From NCBI GenBank assembly GCA_910584965.1, contig CAJUDZ010000007.1, forward strand, positions 62,001 through 126,000: a stretch of 64,000 nucleotides of DNA. Reading direction: 5' to 3'. The stretch comes from an uncultured Lachnospiraceae bacterium. GTDB lineage: Bacteria; Bacillota; Clostridia; Lachnospirales; Lachnospiraceae. Positions 8,450 through 15,194 of this stretch are shown in pieces (within the stretch, counting starts at the first letter, position 1; the number at the start of each line of letters is the position of its first letter). Position numbers and translations under genes: made by a program. The notes under the pieces were generated by a model. The model saw only the letters and a program-made list of their open reading frames with translations. It searched no databases and was not told the DNA's origin.

Positions 8450-9526
8450 TCAGACAGGCTGATCGCTTTTTGGCGTTAAAAGCGCCAGACGATTAATCGC
8501 GGGAGCAAACTCTCCGCATTTCCGGTAGCAGGAGACTGCGGCTGTAATATCTCCGAAAATTTCGCAGATTTCCCCGGTCCGGTAAACAGGAAGAAAGCTG
8601 TTTGCGCCTTCCAGACGGCATAAAGGAATGCCGATCGCTTTCTGATACTGTTCAAGAGCCTGTTCATACATCTGATTTTCTTTGTAGATGTTGCCCATCA
8701 GATAAACAAAGTCGGCAAGCGGAGAAAAAGCGTCGTATATGCCTTCAAAACCGAGCGCGGCTTCCGCCTGCCCGGTGCGAAGGAGTGCATTGCCATAAGA
8801 AACAACCATTGCCTGCACATAAGCCAGTTCCGGGTCCAGGTCGAAAGAAAGTCCCTTGCCGTAATACACACAGGCGTCGGCATAATCTTCAATGATTTCA
8901 CAGCTCTTTCCCAACTGATAGTAAAGATAGGGATTTTCGGGATCAGTCTCAAGCTGTTTTTTCAGCAGCGTAAAATTTCGCTGATATTTGGCGGTCTGTT
9001 CTTCCTTCGTCATATCATAACCGGTGTGAAGGATTGTCGTTTTCAACAGATAAGCAGAAATTTCACCGCCGTGTTTCGGGGTGAGCTGTTCATGAATCAT
9101 ACCGGTATAGTGATAAAGACGTCTGTCAAAGAATCGCTCCGTATTATCCGTATTATTGATGACCGCAACACCGTTTTCCGTTACGATATTTTCCCTGAAA
9201 ACGGAGCCTACACTGTCCGAAAGGTGTTTCCGGAAATAGTTCAGTTCTTCCACATCGATTGTTTTGATGTACTCGTCGCAGTCGAGCATGAAAATCCAGT
9301 TGTTGGATGCCGCACGCAAAGAAAAATTTCTGGCGGCGCTGAAATCATCACACCAGGCAAAATCAAGCACCTGATCGGCATATTTACCGGCAATTTCACG
9401 GGTACGGTCCGTGGAACCGGTATCTACAACGACGATTTCAAATCCATAGGGTTTGATGGAAGCCAGACATTTTTCGATTCTTTTTTCTTCATTTTTAGCG
9501 ATAATACACACGGAGATCGGATGCAT
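8450..9526 (-). CDS. GT2 glycosyltransferase with C-terminal TPR repeats
   Basis: 358 residues. GT-A domain with 'PISVCIIAKNEEKRIEKCL', 'VVVDTGSTDRT', 'CDDFSAARNFSLRAASNNWIFMLDCDEY' (DXD at 82-84); TPR-type helices from about residue 195 ('PYLYYQLGKSCEIIEDYADACVYYGKGL', 'YEQALEQYQKAIG'), closing with 'SCYRKCGEFAPAINRL'. It lies 30 bp upstream of the next minus-strand paralogue. The five copies share the layout but differ enough in the acceptor half that each may use a different donor or site. Confidence 0.85.
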   Translation of the reverse strand: MHPISVCIIAKNEEKRIEKCLASIKPYGFEIVVVDTGSTDRTREIAGKYADQVLDFAWCDDFSAARNFSLRAASNNWIFMLDCDEYIKTIDVEELNYFRKHLSDSVGSVFRENIVTENGVAVINNTDNTERFFDRRLYHYTGMIHEQLTPKHGGEISAYLLKTTILHTGYDMTKEEQTAKYQRNFTLLKKQLETDPENPYLYYQLGKSCEIIEDYADACVYYGKGLSFDLDPELAYVQAMVVSYGNALLRTGQAEAALGFEGIYDAFSPLADFVYLMGNIYKENQMYEQALEQYQKAIGIPLCRLEGANSFLPVYRTGEICEIFGDITAAVSCYRKCGEFAPAINRLALLTPKSDQPV

Positions 9527-9551
9527 TGCTGAAAGTCCTTTCTGTTATAAT

Positions 9552-9563
9552 GGAAACGTTTCC
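9552..9563. promoter_or_regulatory. Palindrome GGAAACGTTTCC, possible operator
   Basis: A perfect 12-bp palindrome in the 79-bp gap between two minus-strand GT2/TPR genes. Read on the minus strand it falls between a TTTCAT (-35-like) and a TTATAA (-10-like) sequence. It resembles LacI-family or CcpA (cre) sites, though the flanks deviate from the cre consensus. Confidence 0.35.
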
Positions 9564-9605
9564 GATAATGAAAATACCGGTGTATGAATCAGGAGATACG
9601 AATAT

Positions 9606-10685
9606 TTACTGCGTAGTTACACCAAACTGATTCAATTTTTCTATGGACGGACGATAGTGATAAGCGGCAGCGCGCTGGTAAAATGTAATTGCGGAAGGCA
9701 GATCTCCCAGCATTTCATTCACCAGACCGATATTGTGATAAGGGAGATACGTATTAACTCCCTCGCTTCGCACATTGGGACACTGGAGCGCTTTTACAAA
9801 TTCCATCATGGCTTTCATGGGCTGTTTGGTCCTCAGATAGGAGACGCCCAGGGTACAATGGAAACCGGCATCACCTGCAAAAGAATCATAACGGGACTCA
9901 AAAAAAGCGATAGCTTCTTCTTCCCTTCCGGTGCTGTTCAGCGCCAGAAGATAAGCCTGTGCCATGACGGGAAGCCAGGGCTGCTGAGGGTCGATCGGAA
10001 GTTCGAAGGCTTTTTTATAGTAGGTATAGGCGTTTTCATAGTCCTCGATGGCATTATAAGACTGACCGACCTGGAAATAGAAATAAGGGTCGTCGGGATG
10101 TTTCTCAATTTCTTTTAAAAGAAGGGAATTGTTGCGTTCCGCCTTCTTCAGCATACTTTCCACACCGCCGCAATATCCCACATGATCTACCGTAAGCGGT
10201 ATATCGTAACGCTCGAACATCGTGCCGTTAGTATGAACATCCGTAACCTGTTCATGTATGGAAAGCGTATAGTAATAATGCCGTTTATGAAACAGACGTT
10301 CTACGCGGTCCGGATAGGAGACCTGCATTCCGTTGTTGTCATAGTAACTGTGGCGCAGCAGCATGCCAACGCTGCGCGGATGCTCTTCGATCAGTCGATA
10401 AATCGCATCCAAATCAATTTCGGTCAGAAATTCATCACAGTCTAAAATCAATACATAGTTATGCGACGCTTTTTTCAGAGAAAAGTTCCTGGCGGCGCTG
10501 AAATCGTTGACCCATTCAAAATCGTAGATGAGATCCGTATATTTGCGGGCGATCTCTTTCGTGCGGTCGGTGGAACCGGTGTCCACGAAGATAATTTCAA
10601 AGTTGTAAGGCATAAGCGGCGCAAGACATTTCTCAATATTTTTTTCCTCATTTTTGGCGATAATGCAGACTGAAATCGGAATCAT
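9606..10685 (-). CDS. GT2 glycosyltransferase with C-terminal TPR repeats
   Basis: 359 residues; AAAAGGAGAACTGCC before the ATG. GT-A domain 1-190 with 'ISVCIIAKNEEKNIEKCLAPL', 'IFVDTGSTDRT', 'NDFSAARNFSLKKASHNYVLILDCDEF' (DXD); TPR region from about 195 with 'PYFYFQVGQSYNAIEDYENAYTYYKKAF' and 'TLGVSYLRTKQPMKAMMEFVKAL'. It ends 'TFYQRAAAYHYRPSIEKL', slightly different from the 'RKCGEF' ending of its paralogues. Part of the minus-strand cluster 12839 to 7370. Role inferred as flagellin or surface glycosylation. Confidence 0.85.
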   Translation of the reverse strand: MIPISVCIIAKNEEKNIEKCLAPLMPYNFEIIFVDTGSTDRTKEIARKYTDLIYDFEWVNDFSAARNFSLKKASHNYVLILDCDEFLTEIDLDAIYRLIEEHPRSVGMLLRHSYYDNNGMQVSYPDRVERLFHKRHYYYTLSIHEQVTDVHTNGTMFERYDIPLTVDHVGYCGGVESMLKKAERNNSLLLKEIEKHPDDPYFYFQVGQSYNAIEDYENAYTYYKKAFELPIDPQQPWLPVMAQAYLLALNSTGREEEAIAFFESRYDSFAGDAGFHCTLGVSYLRTKQPMKAMMEFVKALQCPNVRSEGVNTYLPYHNIGLVNEMLGDLPSAITFYQRAAAYHYRPSIEKLNQFGVTTQ

Positions 10686-10762
10686 GGCAGTTCTCCTTTT
10701 AATATGATGATTTCACACCGTTCACCGGCGCCGGTATTGCGCAGGAGAACAGAATAATTGAT

Positions 10763-11575
10763 TCAGGTTTTCTGCAAAAAATATTGCAGTAATTGTGATA
10801 CCTGTGTCAGGATTCCCAGCTTTTCGGCGGACACCAGAATATCCCCTGTTACTTCCTGAAAAATTCCGTAATGCAGAAGCGCGTCTCTGTGCATGGCGGT
10901 CATGTGACACCGCGCCTCATAATAACCTGATATGTTATGTGATACGCCGTCTTTACTCAGGTTGACATGAACCATCGGCGCTTCCTGAAAGGCGATTTTG
11001 CTGCTTTTGGCTATCCGCAGAAACAATTCCCAGTCTTCCAGGCAGGTCAGGGATTCATTAAAAAGACCGGATGTTTCCAGACATCGCCGGCGTACCAGCA
11101 CGCAAGGCGTACCGATCGTATTTCGGAGCAGCATATGCCGGTAAATATTTCCCTGCTTTTCTTCCGGCGGAATCGTGCTGTCAGGAACAAAGATAACGGT
11201 TCCGTCAGCTTTCTGACATTCATAAGGACAGTAAAGCAGATCCGCTTCCGGGTTTTGCATGAAAAAATCCATCTGCTTTTCCAGCTTGTCAGGCATCCAG
11301 CAGTCATCGCTGTCCTGAAAGGCGATATAGTCATATTTTGCCTGACGAATACCTTCATTTCTTGCCGCCGCAACGCCTTTATTTTCGGGCAATTTTAAAT
11401 AACGAATACGATCGTCATGCCAAGACTCTACCACGATGTCAGTGTTATCGGAAGAACCGTCATCCACGATCAGCAGTTCGAAATCCGCGTAAGTCTGTTG
11501 CAATATGCTTTGCACGGATAAGGACAGAACGTCGGCTCTGTTGTAGGTCGGTATAATAATGCTTACTTTTTCCAT
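10763..11575 (-). CDS. GT2 family glycosyltransferase
   Basis: 270 residues. Classic GT-A N-terminus 'VSIIIPTYNRADVLSLSVQSILQQTYADFELLIVDDGSSDNT', then 'GVAAARNEGIRQAKYDYIAFQDSDDCW' with the DSDD metal motif, and 'GLFNESLTCLEDWELFLRIA' further on, a common acceptor-domain motif. Unlike its neighbours it lacks TPR repeats and is a short stand-alone enzyme. It shares the minus-strand direction with the GT2/TPR genes and probably belongs to the same transcription unit. Donor sugar unknown. Confidence 0.85.
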   Translation of the reverse strand: MEKVSIIIPTYNRADVLSLSVQSILQQTYADFELLIVDDGSSDNTDIVVESWHDDRIRYLKLPENKGVAAARNEGIRQAKYDYIAFQDSDDCWMPDKLEKQMDFFMQNPEADLLYCPYECQKADGTVIFVPDSTIPPEEKQGNIYRHMLLRNTIGTPCVLVRRRCLETSGLFNESLTCLEDWELFLRIAKSSKIAFQEAPMVHVNLSKDGVSHNISGYYEARCHMTAMHRDALLHYGIFQEVTGDILVSAEKLGILTQVSQLLQYFLQKT

Positions 11576-11678
11576 AATGAATCACAATGCCTTTCTCTCA
11601 AACGGCAGCCCTTCGTACAGGATCCGGTTTTGCTCTGATGTCTCGCCTTTGTAAAAAATGAACAGAGGGAATGCCACG

Positions 11679-12839
11679 TTATATGGCATCCAGCATTTCC
11701 CGGACCCGGTGACGGTAAGTATGGGCGGCGGCAACCTGGTCATGTCCGTTCCTGGCTATCTGCCGGCGTTCTTCTTCATGGGATAGATAATACGCAATCT
11801 TGTTTAACAGATCTGCTCTGCTTTCATAAAAATCAAAGTGTTCCCCCGGCGTAAAATAGTCCGGGAAGTCGTTCTGGTAATTGCTGAGCAGGAAACCGCC
11901 GCTTCCCATAATATCAAAAGCACGCTGGGGAATGCCGCTTAAAATGCTGCGCAGCGATATGTTCAGATTGATTTTGCTCCTCCGGAAGACAAGCGGCATT
12001 TCCCGGTAGTTGTCAACAGGGCCGTGGTTGATAACATTGGGAAGGGAAAAATCCCCGTCGTGTGTAAATAAATCAAAGGAATGCCTGTCCGCAATGGACC
12101 GGATCAGAGCATTCCGCTCCAGACCTGTGATTTTCCGGTTTATCACGTATTGGGCATATAAATATTCTTTTGTCTCGACGCCGTCGGCATTGGGCATAAT
12201 GGGAAGCGCCTGATATAAGTCTTCCATAATAGGAGATATTGTTTCCTGTATGAAATTATATCCGTGCACATTCATTTGCGCAGCCATAAGCGCATTCAGA
12301 TAGCCCTTTGTATAATCGGACAGATTTTCCATCCGTTCAAAAAAATTATGTTTCTCGGTGTAAAGAGAGCCGATGAAAGAAATATCATATAAAAAGCGCC
12401 CGTCCCCCGACGTGTCAGCCTGCGCTGTCAGAGCGTCCAGTCGTTCCGTATTGGCGGCCATCGGCAGATAATGCACCGTCGCGATCCCCGCTTTATGAAA
12501 TTCCAGATAAACTTCTTTATCGAATACATAAATGGTATTGCACGGATGGATGGCGGTATAGGAATACAGCATCACGTAAGGGCTGTCGTAAATCCAGGAA
12601 ATGTACCGGATGTTTTCTTTGTGACAGACATTGGAAACGACGGGAAAATAGTTAAAGGAAAAAACCACATCCGGCGTCTCTTTGTGCAAAAGCGCGGGAA
12701 GTCCGGATACGGCGGACGCATCGTTTCTGGCGTCTTTATTAAAAAAGGGAAAACAGACAAGCGTATGGCCTTCCCTGCGGAAAGCTTCTTTCATATCTTC
12801 ATTTCCATAACTTGCCCATTCGATAAAAAGTATTTTCAT
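11679..12839 (-). CDS. CgeB/DUF3880-like glycosyltransferase
   Basis: 386 residues beginning 'MKILFIEWASYGNEDMKEAF'. It shares with the 677 gene the segments 'ISWIYDSPYVM', 'LPMAANTERLD', 'DISFIGSLYTEKHNFFERM' and the C-terminal signature 'KINLNISLRSILSGIPQRAFDIMGSGGFLLSNYQNDF'. GT-B fold of the CgeB/Glyco_trans_1_2 type. It is the first gene of the minus-strand cluster, with a likely promoter at 12893-12921. Three family members within 13 kb suggests successive duplication for different linkages of one glycan. Confidence 0.82.
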   Translation of the reverse strand: MKILFIEWASYGNEDMKEAFRREGHTLVCFPFFNKDARNDASAVSGLPALLHKETPDVVFSFNYFPVVSNVCHKENIRYISWIYDSPYVMLYSYTAIHPCNTIYVFDKEVYLEFHKAGIATVHYLPMAANTERLDALTAQADTSGDGRFLYDISFIGSLYTEKHNFFERMENLSDYTKGYLNALMAAQMNVHGYNFIQETISPIMEDLYQALPIMPNADGVETKEYLYAQYVINRKITGLERNALIRSIADRHSFDLFTHDGDFSLPNVINHGPVDNYREMPLVFRRSKINLNISLRSILSGIPQRAFDIMGSGGFLLSNYQNDFPDYFTPGEHFDFYESRADLLNKIAYYLSHEEERRQIARNGHDQVAAAHTYRHRVREMLDAI

Positions 12840-12892
12840 GCAGATAACGGCGCCGTCCTCTCTGAATTTTCAATATGGCCTTCATGATTAAC

Positions 12893-12921
12893 AGTATAAC
12901 AAAAGTTTGGAGGTTTGGGAA
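12893..12921 (-). promoter_or_regulatory. Sigma-A-type promoter for the minus-strand glycosyltransferase cluster
   Basis: On the minus strand: TTCCCA (12916-12921), 17-nt spacer, TATACT (12893-12898), 54 nt before the start of the CgeB-like gene. The -10 is good and the -35 moderate (4 of 6). Confidence 0.5.
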
Positions 12922-12955
12922 GGGTAAGGGGTGGAAGATTATTGGAGGCTTTTGT

Positions 12956-13148
12956 ACCGTTAAAGAGCAACGGAGCCCGGGCAAAGCAGGGGTTCTCTTT
13001 GTCGGCACGCTTTCGCTCCACGAAAAAATCGTAACGGTACTAAGTTCAAAAGCCGCACATGCGTCTTTTTCACTAACTACCGACGTTTTTTCAAGGGCCT
13101 CCGCCAGAGAACCCCTGCTTTGCCCGGGCTCCGTTGCTCTTTAACGGT
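12956..13148. repeat. 193-bp element bounded by a perfect 43-bp inverted repeat
   Basis: Positions 12956-12998 and 13106-13148 are perfect reverse complements over 43 bp (outer end ACCGTTAAAGAGCAACGG, inner part GC-rich around CCCGGG). The 107-bp interior includes a 71-bp core (13035-13105) that recurs, diverged and in opposite orientation, at 58420-58488. The gap 12840-13309 holds no convincing gene. The element looks like a small non-autonomous mobile element (MITE) or a structured transcript; no open frame spans it. Confidence 0.75.
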
Positions 13149-13183
13149 GTGCCTCTGTTTTGGAATGTTTGCGGTGCTTTATA

Positions 13184-13212
13184 TTGACAGAATGAAAGTT
13201 ATTCTATAAAGT
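13184..13212 (+). promoter_or_regulatory. Promoter upstream of the cytidylyltransferase pair
   Basis: Perfect TTGACA (13184-13189) followed, after 17 nt, by TAAAGT (13207-13212), or after 15 nt by TATAAA. It is about 98 nt before the ATG at 13310 and its -10 region is part of a 23-bp AT-rich repeat. Confidence 0.55.
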
Positions 13213-13228
13213 ATATATATCTTATTTA
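13206..13228 (+). repeat. AT-rich 23-bp repeat, copy 1
   Basis: Contains AAAGTATATATATCTTATTT. Identical over 23 bp to 15150-15172 and similar to 42588-42608. Each copy lies in an intergenic gap ahead of a plus-strand gene of the island. Confidence 0.6.
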
Positions 13229-13309
13229 TTATATGGATTATGTATATAAGAAAGCTTTATCTCTTTATCTTAATTGCTGGCCTGTAAAACGGGCGGGGAG
13301 AATAGAAAG

Positions 13310-14026
13310 ATGAATATTGCAATGATTTTGGCGGGGGGTACGGATAACCGGTTTCAGATGAGCGTGCCCAAACAATTTGTCAACGTATATAACCGTCCGG
13401 TAATCGTCTATACACTGGAGGCATTTCAAAAACATGACGAAATCGATGCGATTATGGTTTCCTGTCTGGACGGATGGCAGGAGATGGTTAAAGCATATGC
13501 GAAACAGTTTAATATAACAAAGCTGAAATGGGTTGTTTCCGGCGGCCGGGACGGACAGGCCTCGGCGAGAAACGGTATTCTGGTATTAAAGGATGAATGC
13601 CGCGGAGACGATATCGTGATTCTTCATGATTCGATCAGGCCTTTTGTCTCGGAAGAAATCATTACCGACAGCCTGCGGGTATGCAGGATACACGATATGG
13701 GCGTAGCCGCGGTGCGCACGATGGATACGATTATGCGGACAGATGATGGGGCGGTAGGAACGCAGAGCATTTCCCGTTATTCGATTATCCGTATTCAGAC
13801 GCCCCAGGCATACCGGATGGACCGGCTGTGGGATGTTCACGAAAAGGCCGTGGAAAAAGGAATAACCGGTGAAGTGGACACCAACAGCGTTATTTCAAGA
13901 CTGGGCGAACCCGTCTATTTTTCAAAAGGCTCCGATTTGAATATGAAGATCAATACGGTGGAAGACGTGGAGATGTTTAAGGCGCTATACAGAATGCGGC
14001 AGGAAGCGGAAAAAGAGAAAATATAA
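13310..14026 (+). CDS. IspD/TarI-like cytidylyltransferase (altered nucleotide loop)
   Basis: 238 residues from the ATG at 13310. IspD/TarI fold: N-terminal 'MILAGGTDNRFQMSVPKQFV', middle 'GGRDGQASARNGI' and 'VILHDSIRPFVSEEII', C-terminal 'QTPQAYRMDRLWDVHEKA' and 'INTVEDVEMFKALYRM'. Family members make CDP-methylerythritol (IspD) or CDP-ribitol (TarI). The loop is normally AGGxGxR; here the second Gly is Asp12 (AGGTDNR), which could impair CTP binding. The gene directly downstream is a close paralogue with the normal loop. No TarJ or IspF partner is adjacent, so the substrate is open; CDP-activated polyol phosphate for the glycan is a reasonable guess. Confidence 0.75.
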   Translation: MNIAMILAGGTDNRFQMSVPKQFVNVYNRPVIVYTLEAFQKHDEIDAIMVSCLDGWQEMVKAYAKQFNITKLKWVVSGGRDGQASARNGILVLKDECRGDDIVILHDSIRPFVSEEIITDSLRVCRIHDMGVAAVRTMDTIMRTDDGAVGTQSISRYSIIRIQTPQAYRMDRLWDVHEKAVEKGITGEVDTNSVISRLGEPVYFSKGSDLNMKINTVEDVEMFKALYRMRQEAEKEKI

Positions 14027-14053
14027 AATCGGAAAGGAAACAGCGGTTTACCA

Positions 14054-14764
14054 ATGAATATAGCACTTTTACTGGCTGGAGGCAGCGGGACGAGAACGGA
14101 ACAGGATGTGCCCAAACAGTTTTTTAATGTATATGAAAAACCCATTATCATTTATACGCTGGAGGCGTTCCAGAAGCATCCGGACATCGACGGCATTATC
14201 GTTTCCTGTCTGGAGGGCTGGCACGAAATACTGAGCGCCTATGCGCGGGAAGCGGGTATTACGAAACTGCGGAAAGTAGTCTGCGGCGGTGAGAACGGAC
14301 AGGCCTCCGCCAGAAACGCGCTGCGGGAATTAAGAGACATCTGCCGGGATGAAGATATTGTGATCATTCATGATGCCATACGTCCGATGGTTTCTGCGGA
14401 AATCATTTCCGACTGCATCGTAAAATGTAAACAACATGGTTCCGGCCTCGCGGCCATGCGCTGTCAGGAAACAATCGTCGAGACGAACGACGGCATCAAA
14501 GGAGATACGGGCATCAGCCGGAATCATATCATGCGCGTGCAGACGCCCCAGGCATATCGATACGGCGTCGTAATGAATGCGCATGAAAAAGCGCTTGCAC
14601 AGGGCATTACGAATGCGGTATATACGAATACGCTGATGCTGGATCTGGGCGAGACGCTTTATTTTGCGAAGGGCTCCGAGAAAAATCTGAAAATTACAAC
14701 GATGGAAGATGTGGAGATTTTTAAGGCGCTGCTTCGGATGAAGAAGGAAGATTGGGTGAAGTAG
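14054..14764 (+). CDS. IspD/TarI-like cytidylyltransferase
   Basis: 236 residues, 27 bp after its paralogue. Intact AGGSGTR loop (8-14) with 'DVPKQFF', 'GGENGQASARNALRELRD', 'IVIIHDAIRPMVSAEII', 'QTPQAYRYGVVMNAHEKA' and 'ITTMEDVEIFKALLRMKK'. The order of motifs is that of IspD/TarI enzymes, which transfer CMP from CTP to an alditol or polyol phosphate. It sits immediately upstream of the island leader, separated by 430 bp. A product such as CDP-ribitol or CDP-glycerol could feed the CDP-glycerol-transferase-like protein at 26001 or LicD at 45441; this link is inference. Confidence 0.78.
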   Translation: MNIALLLAGGSGTRTEQDVPKQFFNVYEKPIIIYTLEAFQKHPDIDGIIVSCLEGWHEILSAYAREAGITKLRKVVCGGENGQASARNALRELRDICRDEDIVIIHDAIRPMVSAEIISDCIVKCKQHGSGLAAMRCQETIVETNDGIKGDTGISRNHIMRVQTPQAYRYGVVMNAHEKALAQGITNAVYTNTLMLDLGETLYFAKGSEKNLKITTMEDVEIFKALLRMKKEDWVK

Positions 14765-14904
14765 GCGGAAGAAAGGGCATACATAAACCGCAAAGCAGCT
14801 CCGGCGGCGGTTGTTTCTCCGGATGGCATGCCGGAAAAAGATTGAGAGATTTGACACGATATGATGAGGGAAAGGATCGGGAAAAGAGAGCAAAATATTT
14901 CCAC

Positions 14905-14931
14905 TAATATTTTCGGACGCTCTGCCGATAT
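14905..14931 (+). promoter_or_regulatory. Sigma-28-like promoter ahead of the glycosylation island
   Basis: TAAT (14905-14908), 15-nt spacer, perfect GCCGATAT (14924-14931). The -35 differs from TAAA at one base. It is 264 nt before the radical SAM gene and would tie the island to the flagellar regulon. Confidence 0.6.
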
Positions 14932-14937
14932 ATATTT

Positions 14938-15069
14938 CAGTAATAACGTGAAAGCGGTCATGAAAAGATCGCTTCTGAAGCAAGGATTGCGGAGAAGTTG
15001 CACGGATGCAGAGATAAGAGTTGGAGTTGGGCCTGTTATGTGCATTTGGTTGCGATAGCAGGTTTTTTT
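14938..15069 (+). ncRNA. Candidate GGA-rich leader or small RNA
   Basis: The stretch between the sigma-28-like promoter and the terminator-like hairpin is about 130 nt. It contains four GGA motifs within 42 nt (14984, 14991, 15004, 15023), the pattern of CsrA-binding RNAs. A 65-codon frame crosses it (14861-15058) but has no good ribosome binding site and no recognisable protein. It could be an attenuator leader of the island or a separate short RNA. Confidence 0.35.
15032..15069 (+). terminator. Terminator-like hairpin in the island leader
   Basis: CCTGTTAT (15032-15039) pairs with ATAGCAGG (15055-15062) with one G-U pair, followed by seven T (15063-15069). It lies between the candidate promoter and the first island gene, so it would act as an attenuator or end a small RNA. 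The loop of 15 nt is longer than usual. Confidence 0.5.
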
Positions 15070-15149
15070 GTAAGTGGGAATGAGTATTGTTGTATGTCGA
15101 ATATTATACATAATCCATATGAAAATAATCTGAAAAATAATACTTAAAA

Positions 15150-15172
15150 ATAAAGTATATATATCTTATTTA
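15150..15172 (+). repeat. AT-rich 23-bp repeat, copy 2
   Basis: Identical to 13206-13228 over 23 bp. It ends 22 nt before the ATG of the radical SAM gene, just ahead of the GGGAGG ribosome binding site. Confidence 0.6.
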
Positions 15173-15194
15173 ATATACATGGGAGGACAAAAAG

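Noticed and set aside
12956..13148. Reading the 43-bp inverted repeat as an ordinary terminator
   Set aside because: The arms are too long, the loop is over 100 nt, and no T run follows either arm.
13040..13148. Insertion sequence with transposase in the 12840-13309 gap
   Set aside because: No frame of adequate length or transposase motif is present; only a non-autonomous element is possible.
14861..15058. 65-codon frame in the island leader
   Set aside because: No ribosome binding site and no protein-like pattern; it overlaps a promoter and a terminator-like hairpin.
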